From assembly GCA_011049385.1 (NCBI GenBank), contig DSBX01000020.1:1-15872 (forward strand): a stretch of 15,872 bases of DNA, in the 5' to 3' direction. This document shows, one piece after another, positions 1 to 6,039 of this stretch; position 1 is the first letter of the stretch, and each line of letters starts with the position of its first letter. Position numbers and translations under genes: made by a program. The stretch is from Caldifarciminota bacterium. GTDB taxonomy: Bacteria > Hydrothermota > Tepidihabitantia > Tepidihabitantales > Tepidihabitantaceae. The notes below the pieces were generated by a model. It had not been told where the DNA came from. It saw only the letters and a list, made by a program, of their open reading frames with translations, and made no database searches.

Positions 1-1
1 G

Positions 2-1396
2 AGCCTGGACTCGGCCGGGATGGACACGGTGACGTTCCCGAACTGGAACGTCGGGCCGGGGAGCCAGACCTACGAACTGACCTTCTGGCATTCGCTGGCC
101 AACGACACCAACCGGGGCAACGATACCGTCAAGACGACGACCACCACCCGGGGCCACGACATCGCGACGGTCAGCATCAGCATCGCGGGCCGGGTGCGGG
201 CCGGTCAGGCGGTGACACCGCGCATCAGCCTGCGGAGCACCGACTACACCGAGCGCAACTTCACCGCCTGGTGCGTGGTGGACTCGGCCGGCACGACGGT
301 TTACCGCGACAGCGTGACGATTGACAGCGTGCCGGAGCAGGCGATGCGGAGCTTCGCCTTCCCGAGCGACTGGACGGTCGGCCCCACGGGCGCGACCTAC
401 GGCATCACCGCCTGGCACGACTGCCCGACCGATGAGAACCCGCTCAACGACACTCTCCGGGCCGCGACCGAAGCGGTGGACCAGATCAGTATCCTCTGGC
501 TCTACTCCGACTACGGCCCGCCCGATACGACGCTGGGTGTGCGCCTGCGGGCGTTGGGTGACTCGGTCGTCTTCATGGACGTTCAGAGCAGCACGCCGAC
601 GCCGGGCCAGCTCGAGCCTTATGACGCGGTGGGCGCACATTCCAATTACCAGTTTGCTGACCCGACAGCGCTGGGCAACCTGCTGGCCGATTACGTGGAT
701 GCGGGCGGCGGCGTGGTCATCGGCAATTTCGGGCTCACCTCGGGCTGGGCGATGGCCGGAAGGCTGATGACCGGTGACTACGCCACCATCAGCCCGGGCG
801 CAAACACCCAGCAGAGCACCACGCTGGGCTGGAATAACGCCGGGCACCCGATTATGGCGGGTGTGGACTCGGTCCGGGAGGTTTACGCGGGAGACGGCGG
901 TTTCGTGGCTTCCGCGGAGTCGATTGCGCGGTGGGCCGACGGGCGGCCGTACGTCGCGGTCAGCGCCAACCAGAAGGTTGCCGGCGTCAACAGCTACCCG
1001 GGCATTTTCTCCCAGAGTCCGCCCCAGCGGGGCGGAGACTGGGCGCTGGTGTTCCATAACGCCCTGCACTTCGTGGCCGGGTCGGTGACCGGCGTCGGGG
1101 AGTTCGACCCGTTCCGGCCCGCGCTCAACGTCACGCTCGATGCCGCACCGAGCATTGCCCGGCGTGGGGTGACGGTGAGCTACATGCTCGCGGCCGGGAG
1201 CGAGTACAGTCTCGATGTCTACGATATCAACGGCCGGCTGGTTCGGAGCCTGGCCGCGGGTACCGCACCGCCCGGAGTTCAGCGTGTCTCCTGGGACATG
1301 ACCGACGCCGCCGGGAGGCGGGTCGGGTCCGGCATCTACTTCTGCAAGCTGGTCGCGGGCGAGCGGAGCCAGACCAGCAAGCTGGTCGTCGAGTAG
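2..1396 (+). CDS. Secreted multidomain protein, 3' part (Ig-like repeats, GATase-like domain, FlgD/sorting-type C-terminus); 5' truncated by window edge
   Basis: The reading frame is open from base 2, so the gene begins upstream; the ATG at 20 is probably internal. Numbering from that Met, residues ~1-155 hold the end of one beta-rich repeat and one complete copy. Both copies share DSAG...FP.W.VGP...Y..T.WH......NDT, as in CARDB/Ig-like modules. Residues ~155-355 (ISILWLYSDYG..., a GGGVVIGNFG turn, the HPIMAGVDSV segment, then WALVFHNALHFV) resemble the ThuA/type-1 glutamine-amidotransferase-like domains of secreted proteins; I see no clear catalytic triad. Residues ~385-458 (YSLDVYDINGRLVRSL ... 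GSGIYFCKLVAG) form a FlgD-Ig or type-A sorting-like domain, pointing to export and surface attachment. The substrate is unknown. It converges on the S13 peptidase gene across 17 bp. The C-terminal domain is a confident call; the middle domain is tentative. Confidence 0.8.
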   Translation, partial: SLDSAGMDTVTFPNWNVGPGSQTYELTFWHSLANDTNRGNDTVKTTTTTRGHDIATVSISIAGRVRAGQAVTPRISLRSTDYTERNFTAWCVVDSAGTTVYRDSVTIDSVPEQAMRSFAFPSDWTVGPTGATYGITAWHDCPTDENPLNDTLRAATEAVDQISILWLYSDYGPPDTTLGVRLRALGDSVVFMDVQSSTPTPGQLEPYDAVGAHSNYQFADPTALGNLLADYVDAGGGVVIGNFGLTSGWAMAGRLMTGDYATISPGANTQQSTTLGWNNAGHPIMAGVDSVREVYAGDGGFVASAESIARWADGRPYVAVSANQKVAGVNSYPGIFSQSPPQRGGDWALVFHNALHFVAGSVTGVGEFDPFRPALNVTLDAAPSIARRGVTVSYMLAAGSEYSLDVYDINGRLVRSLAAGTAPPGVQRVSWDMTDAAGRRVGSGIYFCKLVAGERSQTSKLVVE

Positions 1397-1413
1397 CCGG
1401 GAGAGGTCCGATA

Positions 1414-2313
1414 CTACCGGGGCGGCTTTGCCGCCCCGGTTCCGTTCCGGTCGCGCAGGGTATCGGCCGCGTTCCGGCGGTAGGTGGCGAGCAGGAGGCC
1501 GGTGAACAGGCGGTAGGCGGCGCGCGGGTCCGGGCAGTCGTTGGCGAGGAAGGCAAAGGCGTAGGTGTCCGTTTCCGCTTCAAGGTAGCCGGCCAGGGTG
1601 AAGACTTCCCGGATGTAGCCGGTCTTGGCCCGGACCCGGTGGCCGAGTCCGAGGCCGCGACGGGCGAGTGTGCCCCGGCGGCCGGGCGCGGCCAGCGATG
1701 CACCGAGTTCACGCTCGCGGGTTTCGTGCAGGGCCGCAAGCAGACCGGTGACGGTTGCGGGCGTCAGCCGGTTGGCGCGCGCGAGCCCGGAGCCGTCGTG
1801 CATCCGTAGACCCGCGGACGGTACGGCAAGAGAATCGAGCCAGGTGGTGTAGCAGGCGGTTGCACCGGCGGGAGTTCGGTCGTCAAGCGCGGCGGCGAGC
1901 AGGAGCTCCGAGAGCCGGTTCGTGCTGTGGCGGTTGGCCCAGAAGACCGCACGGCGACGGAGCGGCCAGGCCGCGGCATCGGGCGCATCGAGCAGAAGGG
2001 TGAGAGAGTCGCTCTTGCTGTCGTCGCGGAGAAAGCGGAGCGCGGGTGCGCGCGAAGCGGTCAACGCCCGGGATACGGTCGAGTCCCAGCGGGCGTCCCA
2101 GCGGTCAATGGCGTGGCCGGTGACGATGAGCTTGAGAACCGAGGCGGGTATCAACGGGACGGTGTCGAGACAGGCGAAGACCGTCCGGCCGGAGTTGAGT
2201 GAGACGATGCTGACGCCGACGGTTGCGCCGGCGGGAAGCAGTTCGCGGTAGCGGCGGCCGAGGATTTCGGCCGCATCGGGCGCAGGGTCTGGCTTTGAAA
2301 CGGCACAGGCCAC
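1414..2313 (-). CDS. Minimal PBP4-type D-alanyl-D-alanine carboxypeptidase/endopeptidase (peptidase S13), probable lipoprotein
   Basis: This is a serine penicillin-binding enzyme that would trim peptidoglycan stem peptides in the cell envelope. All three active-site motifs are visible, numbering from the GTG at 2313: SVLK (S58-K61), STN (S130-N132) and KTG (K230-G232). The family-typical stretch MHDGSGLARANRLTP starts at 171. E. coli DacB is about 477 aa; here only ~70 residues separate SxxK from SxN, so the large inserted domains are missing. The start is doubtful. In the same frame upstream of the GTG the codons read IIRSPLLALLLVAC, a textbook lipoprotein signal with an LVAC lipobox, but the only possible initiators for it are ATC codons at 2346 or 2343, just after the trxB stop. 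Starting at GTG 2313 would leave a cytoplasmic protein. It is downstream of trxB and probably co-transcribed with it. Confidence 0.85.
   Translation of the reverse strand: MACAVSKPDPAPDAAEILGRRYRELLPAGATVGVSIVSLNSGRTVFACLDTVPLIPASVLKLIVTGHAIDRWDARWDSTVSRALTASRAPALRFLRDDSKSDSLTLLLDAPDAAAWPLRRRAVFWANRHSTNRLSELLLAAALDDRTPAGATACYTTWLDSLAVPSAGLRMHDGSGLARANRLTPATVTGLLAALHETRERELGASLAAPGRRGTLARRGLGLGHRVRAKTGYIREVFTLAGYLEAETDTYAFAFLANDCPDPRAAYRLFTGLLLATYRRNAADTLRDRNGTGAAKPPR
1416..1440. terminator. Candidate bidirectional terminator hairpin between convergent genes
   Basis: There is a perfect 11-bp inverted repeat, ACCGGGGCGGC, then TTT, then its complement. It lies 20 bp after the stop of the secreted-protein gene and overlaps the last codons and stop of the minus-strand peptidase gene (stop 1416-1414). 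The position suits termination from both sides. Neither side has a proper U-tract, so strictly intrinsic termination is uncertain. Confidence 0.55.
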
Positions 2314-2347
2314 GAGCAGGAGGGCGAGTAACGGGGAACGGATGATA

Positions 2348-3262
2348 TCAGTGCAGGCCGGTGATGTACTCGTGGGCCATCATCGCCGCAAGTGCGCCGT
2401 CACCGACCGCGGTCGCAATCTGTCGCAGGCGCGAGACGCGGACATCGCCGGCGACAAACACGCCCGGGACGTTTGTCGCGAGCCGGTCGTTGCAGAGAAC
2501 GAAGCCTGCGTCATCAAGCTCGATGACGCCGCGGCACCAGTCGGTGTGCGGCACCGAGCCGACGTAGACGAACAGCCCGGCGACCGGGATGTCGCGCTTC
2601 GCGCCGTCCTTGCGGCTTTCGACTTCCACCGCTTCGAGCCGGCCGGTGCCGCGCAGGGCCGAGACGACGTGGGAGAGCACGAGTTCGATATTGTTCCGGG
2701 CGCGGACCCGGACTTCGGCGGCTTTGACCGCGCGGAACTCGTCCCGGCGGTGAATGAGATAAACCTTGGAGCAGATACCGGCGAGGTAGAGCGCCTCGTC
2801 CAGCGCCGAGTCGCCGCCGCCGACGACCGCGACTTCCCGGCCTTTGAAGAATGCGCCGTCGCAGACCGCGCAGTAGGACACACCACGTCCGCGCAGTTTC
2901 TTCTCGCCGGGCAGGTCCAGCTCCTTGGACCGGACGCCGGAGGCGATGATGACCGCGTCGGGCCGGTGCGAACCGTCGCTGGTCTCCACGACCAGCGGGT
3001 CGGTCCGGAGCGCGGCGGCCGCGACCAGTTTGATTTCCGCGCCGTGGCGTTCGGCCTGGCCCTGCATTGCCTGCGTCAGTTCGACCGCGACGACCGGTTC
3101 GACGAAGCCGGGGTAGTTTTCGACTTCCGGGGTGTTGGCGACCTGTCCGCCGGGCATTGCGCGTTCGAGAATCAACGTGGCGTGACCGGCGCGGGCGGAG
3201 TAGATGCCCGCGGTCAGCCCGGCCGGGCCGGCGCCGACGACGACTACTTCAGGATTGTCCAC
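2348..3262 (-). CDS. trxB: Thioredoxin reductase (NADPH), low-Mr type
   Basis: This cytoplasmic FAD flavoenzyme passes electrons from NADPH to thioredoxin. At 304 aa it matches the usual low-Mr TrxB length. Visible motifs are the FAD dinucleotide fold GAGPAG (G10-G15), the redox-active CAVC (C131, C134) followed by DG, the NADPH-binding VVGGGDSALDEA (~147-157), the HRRDEFRA segment (171-178) whose arginines fit NADPH preference, and the C-terminal GVFVAGDVR FAD motif. The start is GTG at 3262 (VDNPEVVVVGAGPAG), placing the Rossmann strand right at the N-terminus as the family expects. There is no Shine-Dalgarno sequence; a -10-like TAGAAT sits six bases upstream. It is divergent from the 3354 gene and heads a unit with the S13 peptidase. 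No thioredoxin gene is in the window. Confidence 0.96.
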   Translation of the reverse strand: MDNPEVVVVGAGPAGLTAGIYSARAGHATLILERAMPGGQVANTPEVENYPGFVEPVVAVELTQAMQGQAERHGAEIKLVAAAALRTDPLVVETSDGSHRPDAVIIASGVRSKELDLPGEKKLRGRGVSYCAVCDGAFFKGREVAVVGGGDSALDEALYLAGICSKVYLIHRRDEFRAVKAAEVRVRARNNIELVLSHVVSALRGTGRLEAVEVESRKDGAKRDIPVAGLFVYVGSVPHTDWCRGVIELDDAGFVLCNDRLATNVPGVFVAGDVRVSRLRQIATAVGDGALAAMMAHEYITGLH

Positions 3263-3268
3263 GACCGG

Positions 3269-3296
3269 ATTCTAGCGGGAGGTAGGGAGATGGCAA
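3269..3296 (-). promoter_or_regulatory. Predicted sigma70-type promoter of trxB (leaderless arrangement)
   Basis: Reading the minus strand, TTGCCA (3296-3291), a 16-bp spacer and TAGAAT (3274-3269) each match five of six consensus bases. Only six bases separate the -10 from the GTG start, so transcription would begin at or next to the start codon. No purine-rich ribosome binding site lies upstream. Confidence 0.6.
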
Positions 3297-3319
3297 GGCG
3301 GCGGGGGTGGTGCGGTGGT

Positions 3320-3348
3320 TTGACTCTGCGCCGTTTGCGAGTTAGATA
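3320..3348 (+). promoter_or_regulatory. Predicted sigma70-type promoter of the 3354 lipoprotein gene (leaderless arrangement)
   Basis: TTGACT (3320-3325), a 17-bp spacer and TAGATA (3343-3348) form a strong -35/-10 pair. The ATG follows after only five bases, so the expected start of transcription falls on the start codon. It is divergent from the trxB promoter in the same 91-bp gap. Confidence 0.65.
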
Positions 3349-3353
3349 ACCTG

Positions 3354-4040
3354 ATGCGCGCATTGCTGTGCGGACTGCTGTTGGTGCTGTTGGCGCCGCC
3401 GGCCGGTTGCCGGCCGTCCGGGATGACCGCCCGCGAACTGCTGGAGCGGAATGTGGCGGTGGTGCGGGAGCGTGAGTTGGAGCCGTTCCTGGAACAGGCG
3501 TACAAGGTGGCCAGGATGGTGCTCAGCGAACCCGCGCTTGACCGGGACGTGCCCGGCTACAGCCGCGAGGACATCATCGAGCGGAAGTCGGGATACCGGG
3601 GCGTGTTCAACCGGCAGACGATACGGAGCTGGCTGGGACAGCACTACCAGCCGCAGAGCGACCTCGAGGTGGCCGATGTCTTCGAGTTCCGGCATTACGA
3701 TGAGCTGGTCCGGTTCCTGGGCGCGGACCCGGAGGAGACGGGCGTGACCGTGCCGGAGGAGCTGGCGGCGAGGTTCCCGGGCTTCGAGACGGATACCTGG
3801 CCGGCAACGCGGGTGCGGTTCCTGGGCCGGATGGGGGTGGTGCATTTCAGCCGCGCGCTCGGGCCGGTGATACTCGAGCGCGAACGGCAGGGGCGAGACT
3901 GGTCCGGACTGCGGCTGATGGAGGAGACCGGGGTCGTTGACCGCTGGGCGCTGGGTTACACGACCGCGCGGGGACGGATACGCGGGCGGCTGATGCTCCG
4001 TGCGCGCGGGCTGTGGGCGTTCTGGCCGCTGGCGCGCTGA
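3354..4040 (+). CDS. Putative exported lipoprotein of unknown function
   Basis: I do not recognise this 228-aa protein. The N-terminus MRALLCGLLLVLLAPPAGC has one Arg, a hydrophobic stretch and a Cys at 19, like a lipoprotein signal. However, the -3 residue is Pro, so the lipobox (PAGC) is imperfect and cleavage by ordinary signal peptidase is possible. The mature part is soluble, charged and rich in Arg and Glu: a predicted helical stretch (~24-60), then SREDIIERKSGYRG, a region with aromatic and acidic patches, and a basic C-terminus ending GRLMLRARGLWAFWPLAR. There are no further Cys, repeats or membrane segments that I can see. It sits alone between divergent trxB and the convergent DUF1893 gene, whose stop codon is one base away, so neighbours give little functional hint. 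Base composition matches its neighbours. The ORF and export signal are well supported; the function is not. Confidence 0.8.
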   Translation: MRALLCGLLLVLLAPPAGCRPSGMTARELLERNVAVVRERELEPFLEQAYKVARMVLSEPALDRDVPGYSREDIIERKSGYRGVFNRQTIRSWLGQHYQPQSDLEVADVFEFRHYDELVRFLGADPEETGVTVPEELAARFPGFETDTWPATRVRFLGRMGVVHFSRALGPVILERERQGRDWSGLRLMEETGVVDRWALGYTTARGRIRGRLMLRARGLWAFWPLAR

Positions 4041-4051
4041 TTCAGCGGGCC
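4031..4051. terminator. Candidate bidirectional hairpin at convergent stop codons
   Basis: GGC-g-CGCTG, loop ATT, CAGCG-g-GCC makes an 8-bp stem with one G/G mismatch. It spans both convergent stop codons (TGA at 4038-4040 on plus, TGA at 4044-4042 on minus). There is no U-tract on either side, so this is only a plausible terminator. Confidence 0.35.
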
Positions 4052-4464
4052 GGGCGGAGCTGGTCGAGTCGGGTGTGAATGGCCGGGACGAGCTCTTCGG
4101 CCCGGAGATAGTGGCGGCTGAGTTGCTCGAACGGGCAGGTATCCGTGCCGTTGCGGTTGCGGATTGCCAATACCCCGTGTTTCACCTCGAACCCGATGCC
4201 GGCCGCGGCGAGTATCGCCCGGGCAGAGACCGAGCCGGTCAGTGCCAGGACCCGGGCGGCCTTGAGGTGCGCGAAGATGCGTGCCGCACAGCCGCCCACC
4301 ACTCGGTCCGCAATGGTCGCGCCGGTGAGCCCCTCGGGGAAGCGGAGCCAGATGTCGAGCAGGGGCCGCACACCGGGCAGGGCCGAGCGGTAGAGTTCCT
4401 TATCTCCGTGGACGATGAGGATGGAGAGTTCCTCACGGCACAGCCGGTCGAGGAGATGGTGCAT
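4042..4464 (-). CDS. DUF1893 family protein
   Basis: This 140-aa protein reads HHLLDRLCREELSILIVHG, then LPGVRPLLDIW, GATIADRVVGGCAARI, SARAILAAAGI and, near the C-terminus, IRNRNGTDTCPFEQL. These blocks match, in order, the conserved segments of DUF1893 proteins of Thermotoga, archaea and many anaerobes (GxxPLL, A.vaDkVvGkAAA, a closing NRdGT..CPmE). The family's biochemical role is unknown to me. A deaminase-like fold has been suggested for relatives, and the conserved Cys residues could fit metal or thiol chemistry, but that is inference. The frame stays open upstream to 4941, yet that extension is low-complexity and overlaps the YfiM-like gene in another frame. The ATG at 4464 is chosen because it forms a TGATG overlap with the upstream gene's stop, implying translational coupling, and because it matches the family's start. 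Confidence 0.85.
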   Translation of the reverse strand: MHHLLDRLCREELSILIVHGDKELYRSALPGVRPLLDIWLRFPEGLTGATIADRVVGGCAARIFAHLKAARVLALTGSVSARAILAAAGIGFEVKHGVLAIRNRNGTDTCPFEQLSRHYLRAEELVPAIHTRLDQLRPAR

Positions 4465-4907
4465 CAGTATTCGTGAACGAAGACAAGGTACCCGGCCGCG
4501 ATGCCGAGCGCGTTCGCGGCCATATCCTTCCAGGAGAACCGGCGATGGTGGCCGTAGCGGTCGAGCAGTTCCTTGCCCAACCCGAGCCCGAACGTGCCGC
4601 CCAGCGAGACTCCGGCGGCCGGGGGGTGATCGAGGTTGAGCCGGTTGGCGCAGAGGTGATAGCCGGCGCCGACACTGACGAAGCTGGCCGAGAAGTGCCA
4701 GAACTTGTCCCAGGCCAGCCAGCGGTCGGGTGGAGCCGGTACGGGCTTTCGTCCTGCCGGCGTATCGGGGGCGAGCAGGCCGGGGTTGTCGTTGAGTCTC
4801 GCGCCAAACGGACGAGGCGATTCCGCTTGTCTTGGGACCGGGAACGGAGACAGGGACGGTCGCGGTGCGGGCAGGCTCAGCGAAGCCGCAAGCAGGAGCG
4901 TGAGCAC
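4464..4907 (-). CDS. YfiM/DUF2279-like predicted envelope protein
   Basis: The 147-aa protein begins with a hydrophobic stretch (LTLLLAASLSLPAP) that looks like a signal peptide lacking positive charges. A Pro-rich linker (~15-60) follows. The recognisable part is W-LAWDKFWHFSASFVSVGAGY (63-83), GGTFGLGLGKELLDR and FSWKDMAANALGIAAGYLV. This is the DKxxHF ... GxxKExxD ... DxxANxxGxxxG pattern of YfiM/DUF2279-type proteins, also seen in VanZ-like folds, in which paired helices carry conserved His, Glu/Lys and Asp residues. It would sit in or on the membrane; its function is unknown. The GTG at 4907 is the only normal start before an in-frame stop at 4940-4938. An ATC lies just before it. Its TGA overlaps the DUF1893 ATG. 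It is divergent from the hydrogenase operon across 95 bp. Confidence 0.75.
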   Translation of the reverse strand: MLTLLLAASLSLPAPRPSLSPFPVPRQAESPRPFGARLNDNPGLLAPDTPAGRKPVPAPPDRWLAWDKFWHFSASFVSVGAGYHLCANRLNLDHPPAAGVSLGGTFGLGLGKELLDRYGHHRRFSWKDMAANALGIAAGYLVFVHEY

Positions 4908-4913
4908 GATGAG

Positions 4914-4941
4914 ATTGTCGCCGGAAAGGCGTGCGGGTCAA
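4914..4941 (-). promoter_or_regulatory. Predicted promoter of the YfiM-like/DUF1893 pair (leaderless arrangement)
   Basis: On the minus strand, TTGACC (4941-4936), a 16-bp spacer and GACAAT (4919-4914) precede the GTG at 4907 by six bases. The -35 is good; the -10 matches four of six bases. There is no Shine-Dalgarno sequence. Confidence 0.5.
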
Positions 4942-4965
4942 GGTGGTACGCTCTACACGTTTCGC

Positions 4966-4993
4966 TTGACAACCGGTTTTAGATTGGTAGTTT
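4966..4993 (+). promoter_or_regulatory. Predicted promoter of the hydrogenase operon (near-leaderless)
   Basis: A perfect -35 TTGACA (4966-4971), a 16-bp spacer and TAGTTT (4988-4993; the key T, A and final T are kept) lie nine bases before the GTG at 5003. No ribosome binding site is visible before that GTG. This is the only promoter I can see for the eleven-gene operon, so it probably drives the whole complex. Confidence 0.55.
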
Positions 4994-5002
4994 TCGGCCT
5001 AC

Positions 5003-6037
5003 GTGAGCATTCAGTTCCTAGCGCAGTCATCGCAATCGGAATGGATCGAGTCGCTTTCGCGCGACGCCACCCTGTTTTTCCCGGCCCTCACGAAGGACCA
5101 GGTGCACTGGCAGTGTCTCGACCCGGCGACCCCGGGCAAAGACGACGACGCGCCCTGGGCGTTGGGCCATATCCGGGCCGCGGAGCCGGTGAAGAGCTTT
5201 TTCTTCACCCCGCGCGAGAAGGTGGCGGAGATGCCGGGCAAACTCGAACCTGCCGCGCCGGGGAAGCGCGTCCTGTTCGGAGCCAAGGCTTGCGATATCG
5301 TCGCCCTGCGCGTGCATCGGAAGATGTACCTGGAACAGGAGTTCAAGGACGAGTTCTATCGCGGGCGCCGGGAGAACACGCTGATTATCGTCGCGGACTG
5401 TCCGGTCCCGGAGGACAGCTGTTTCTGCAACCTGGTTCACGGGCGGCCTTACGCGACCGACGATGACCGGGACGAGGGCGATGTAGCGCTGTCAGTGGTC
5501 GAGGGCGGCTGGCTGCTCGAGCCGTTGAGCGACGCGGGTGACAAGCTGGTCGCACTGGCCCGGACCACCCCGGCGACCGAGGCCCAGCTGGCGGCGCGCG
5601 AGGCGAGCCGGCAGACTGCGGCGAAGCGGCTCGCGGAGACCAACCCGAAGCAGTTCGCTCCGGACACGCCGGCCCGCATCTGGAAGCGGGTCCAGGACGA
5701 TGCGTTCTGGTCCCGGCACGCTGCCGACTGCGTTGAGTGCTACGGTTGCCTGATGGCCTGCCCGACCTGTTACTGCTTCCTGCTCTACGACAAGGCGAAG
5801 GATCAGGGTATGGAGCGGACGAAGGTCTGGGATGCCTGTTACATCGCGGCATATGCCCGGGTCGGCGGTGGAGCCAACCCGCGGGCGGAGTTCGTGAAGC
5901 GGTTCTACAACCGCTTCTTCTGCAAGTTCAGTCATTTCCCGACCTGGCAGAAGATGCCGGCCTGTTCCGGTTGCGGCCGGTGCTACAAGGTCTGTATGGG
6001 TAAGATTGACATCCGGAAGGTGCTGGCCGAGGTCTAG
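5003..6037 (+). CDS. hydB: HydB-like 4Fe-4S electron-transfer subunit (sulfhydrogenase beta/AsrA type)
   Basis: This 344-aa soluble Fe-S protein passes electrons between a flavin subunit and a catalytic partner. In Pyrococcus sulfhydrogenase and anaerobic sulfite reductase (AsrA) it pairs with the HydG/AsrB subunit, which is the next gene here. The N-terminal domain has the family marks GAKACDIVAL (C97) and DCPVPEDSCFCNLVHGRP (C133, C140, C142). The C-terminal part carries two ferredoxin-type motifs: C243-x2-C246-x2-C249-x3-C253-P and C321-x2-C324-x2-C327-x3-C331. Extra cysteines at 256 and 258 follow the first motif. No membrane segments are present. The start is GTG at 5003; no ATG or ribosome binding site is a better candidate, and the promoter -10 is nine bases away. 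It heads the hydrogenase operon and is followed by hydG after two bases. A group-3b large subunit, its usual partner, is absent from the window. Confidence 0.88.
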   Translation: MSIQFLAQSSQSEWIESLSRDATLFFPALTKDQVHWQCLDPATPGKDDDAPWALGHIRAAEPVKSFFFTPREKVAEMPGKLEPAAPGKRVLFGAKACDIVALRVHRKMYLEQEFKDEFYRGRRENTLIIVADCPVPEDSCFCNLVHGRPYATDDDRDEGDVALSVVEGGWLLEPLSDAGDKLVALARTTPATEAQLAAREASRQTAAKRLAETNPKQFAPDTPARIWKRVQDDAFWSRHAADCVECYGCLMACPTCYCFLLYDKAKDQGMERTKVWDACYIAAYARVGGGANPRAEFVKRFYNRFFCKFSHFPTWQKMPACSGCGRCYKVCMGKIDIRKVLAEV

Positions 6038-6039
6038 TC

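Noticed and set aside
2342..3349. 335-aa open frame on the plus strand opposite trxB
   Set aside because: It is antisense to a textbook TrxB and shows low-complexity Asp/Arg/Gly composition with no motif.
4465..4941. N-terminal extension of the DUF1893 frame up to 4941
   Set aside because: The extension is Arg/Pro low-complexity and overlaps the YfiM-like gene; the family starts at the ATG at 4464.
4980..4985. TAGATT as the -10 box of the hydrogenase operon
   Set aside because: It resembles the other -10 boxes, but only eight bases separate it from TTGACA and no -35 lies 16-17 bases upstream; TAGTTT at 4988 fits better.
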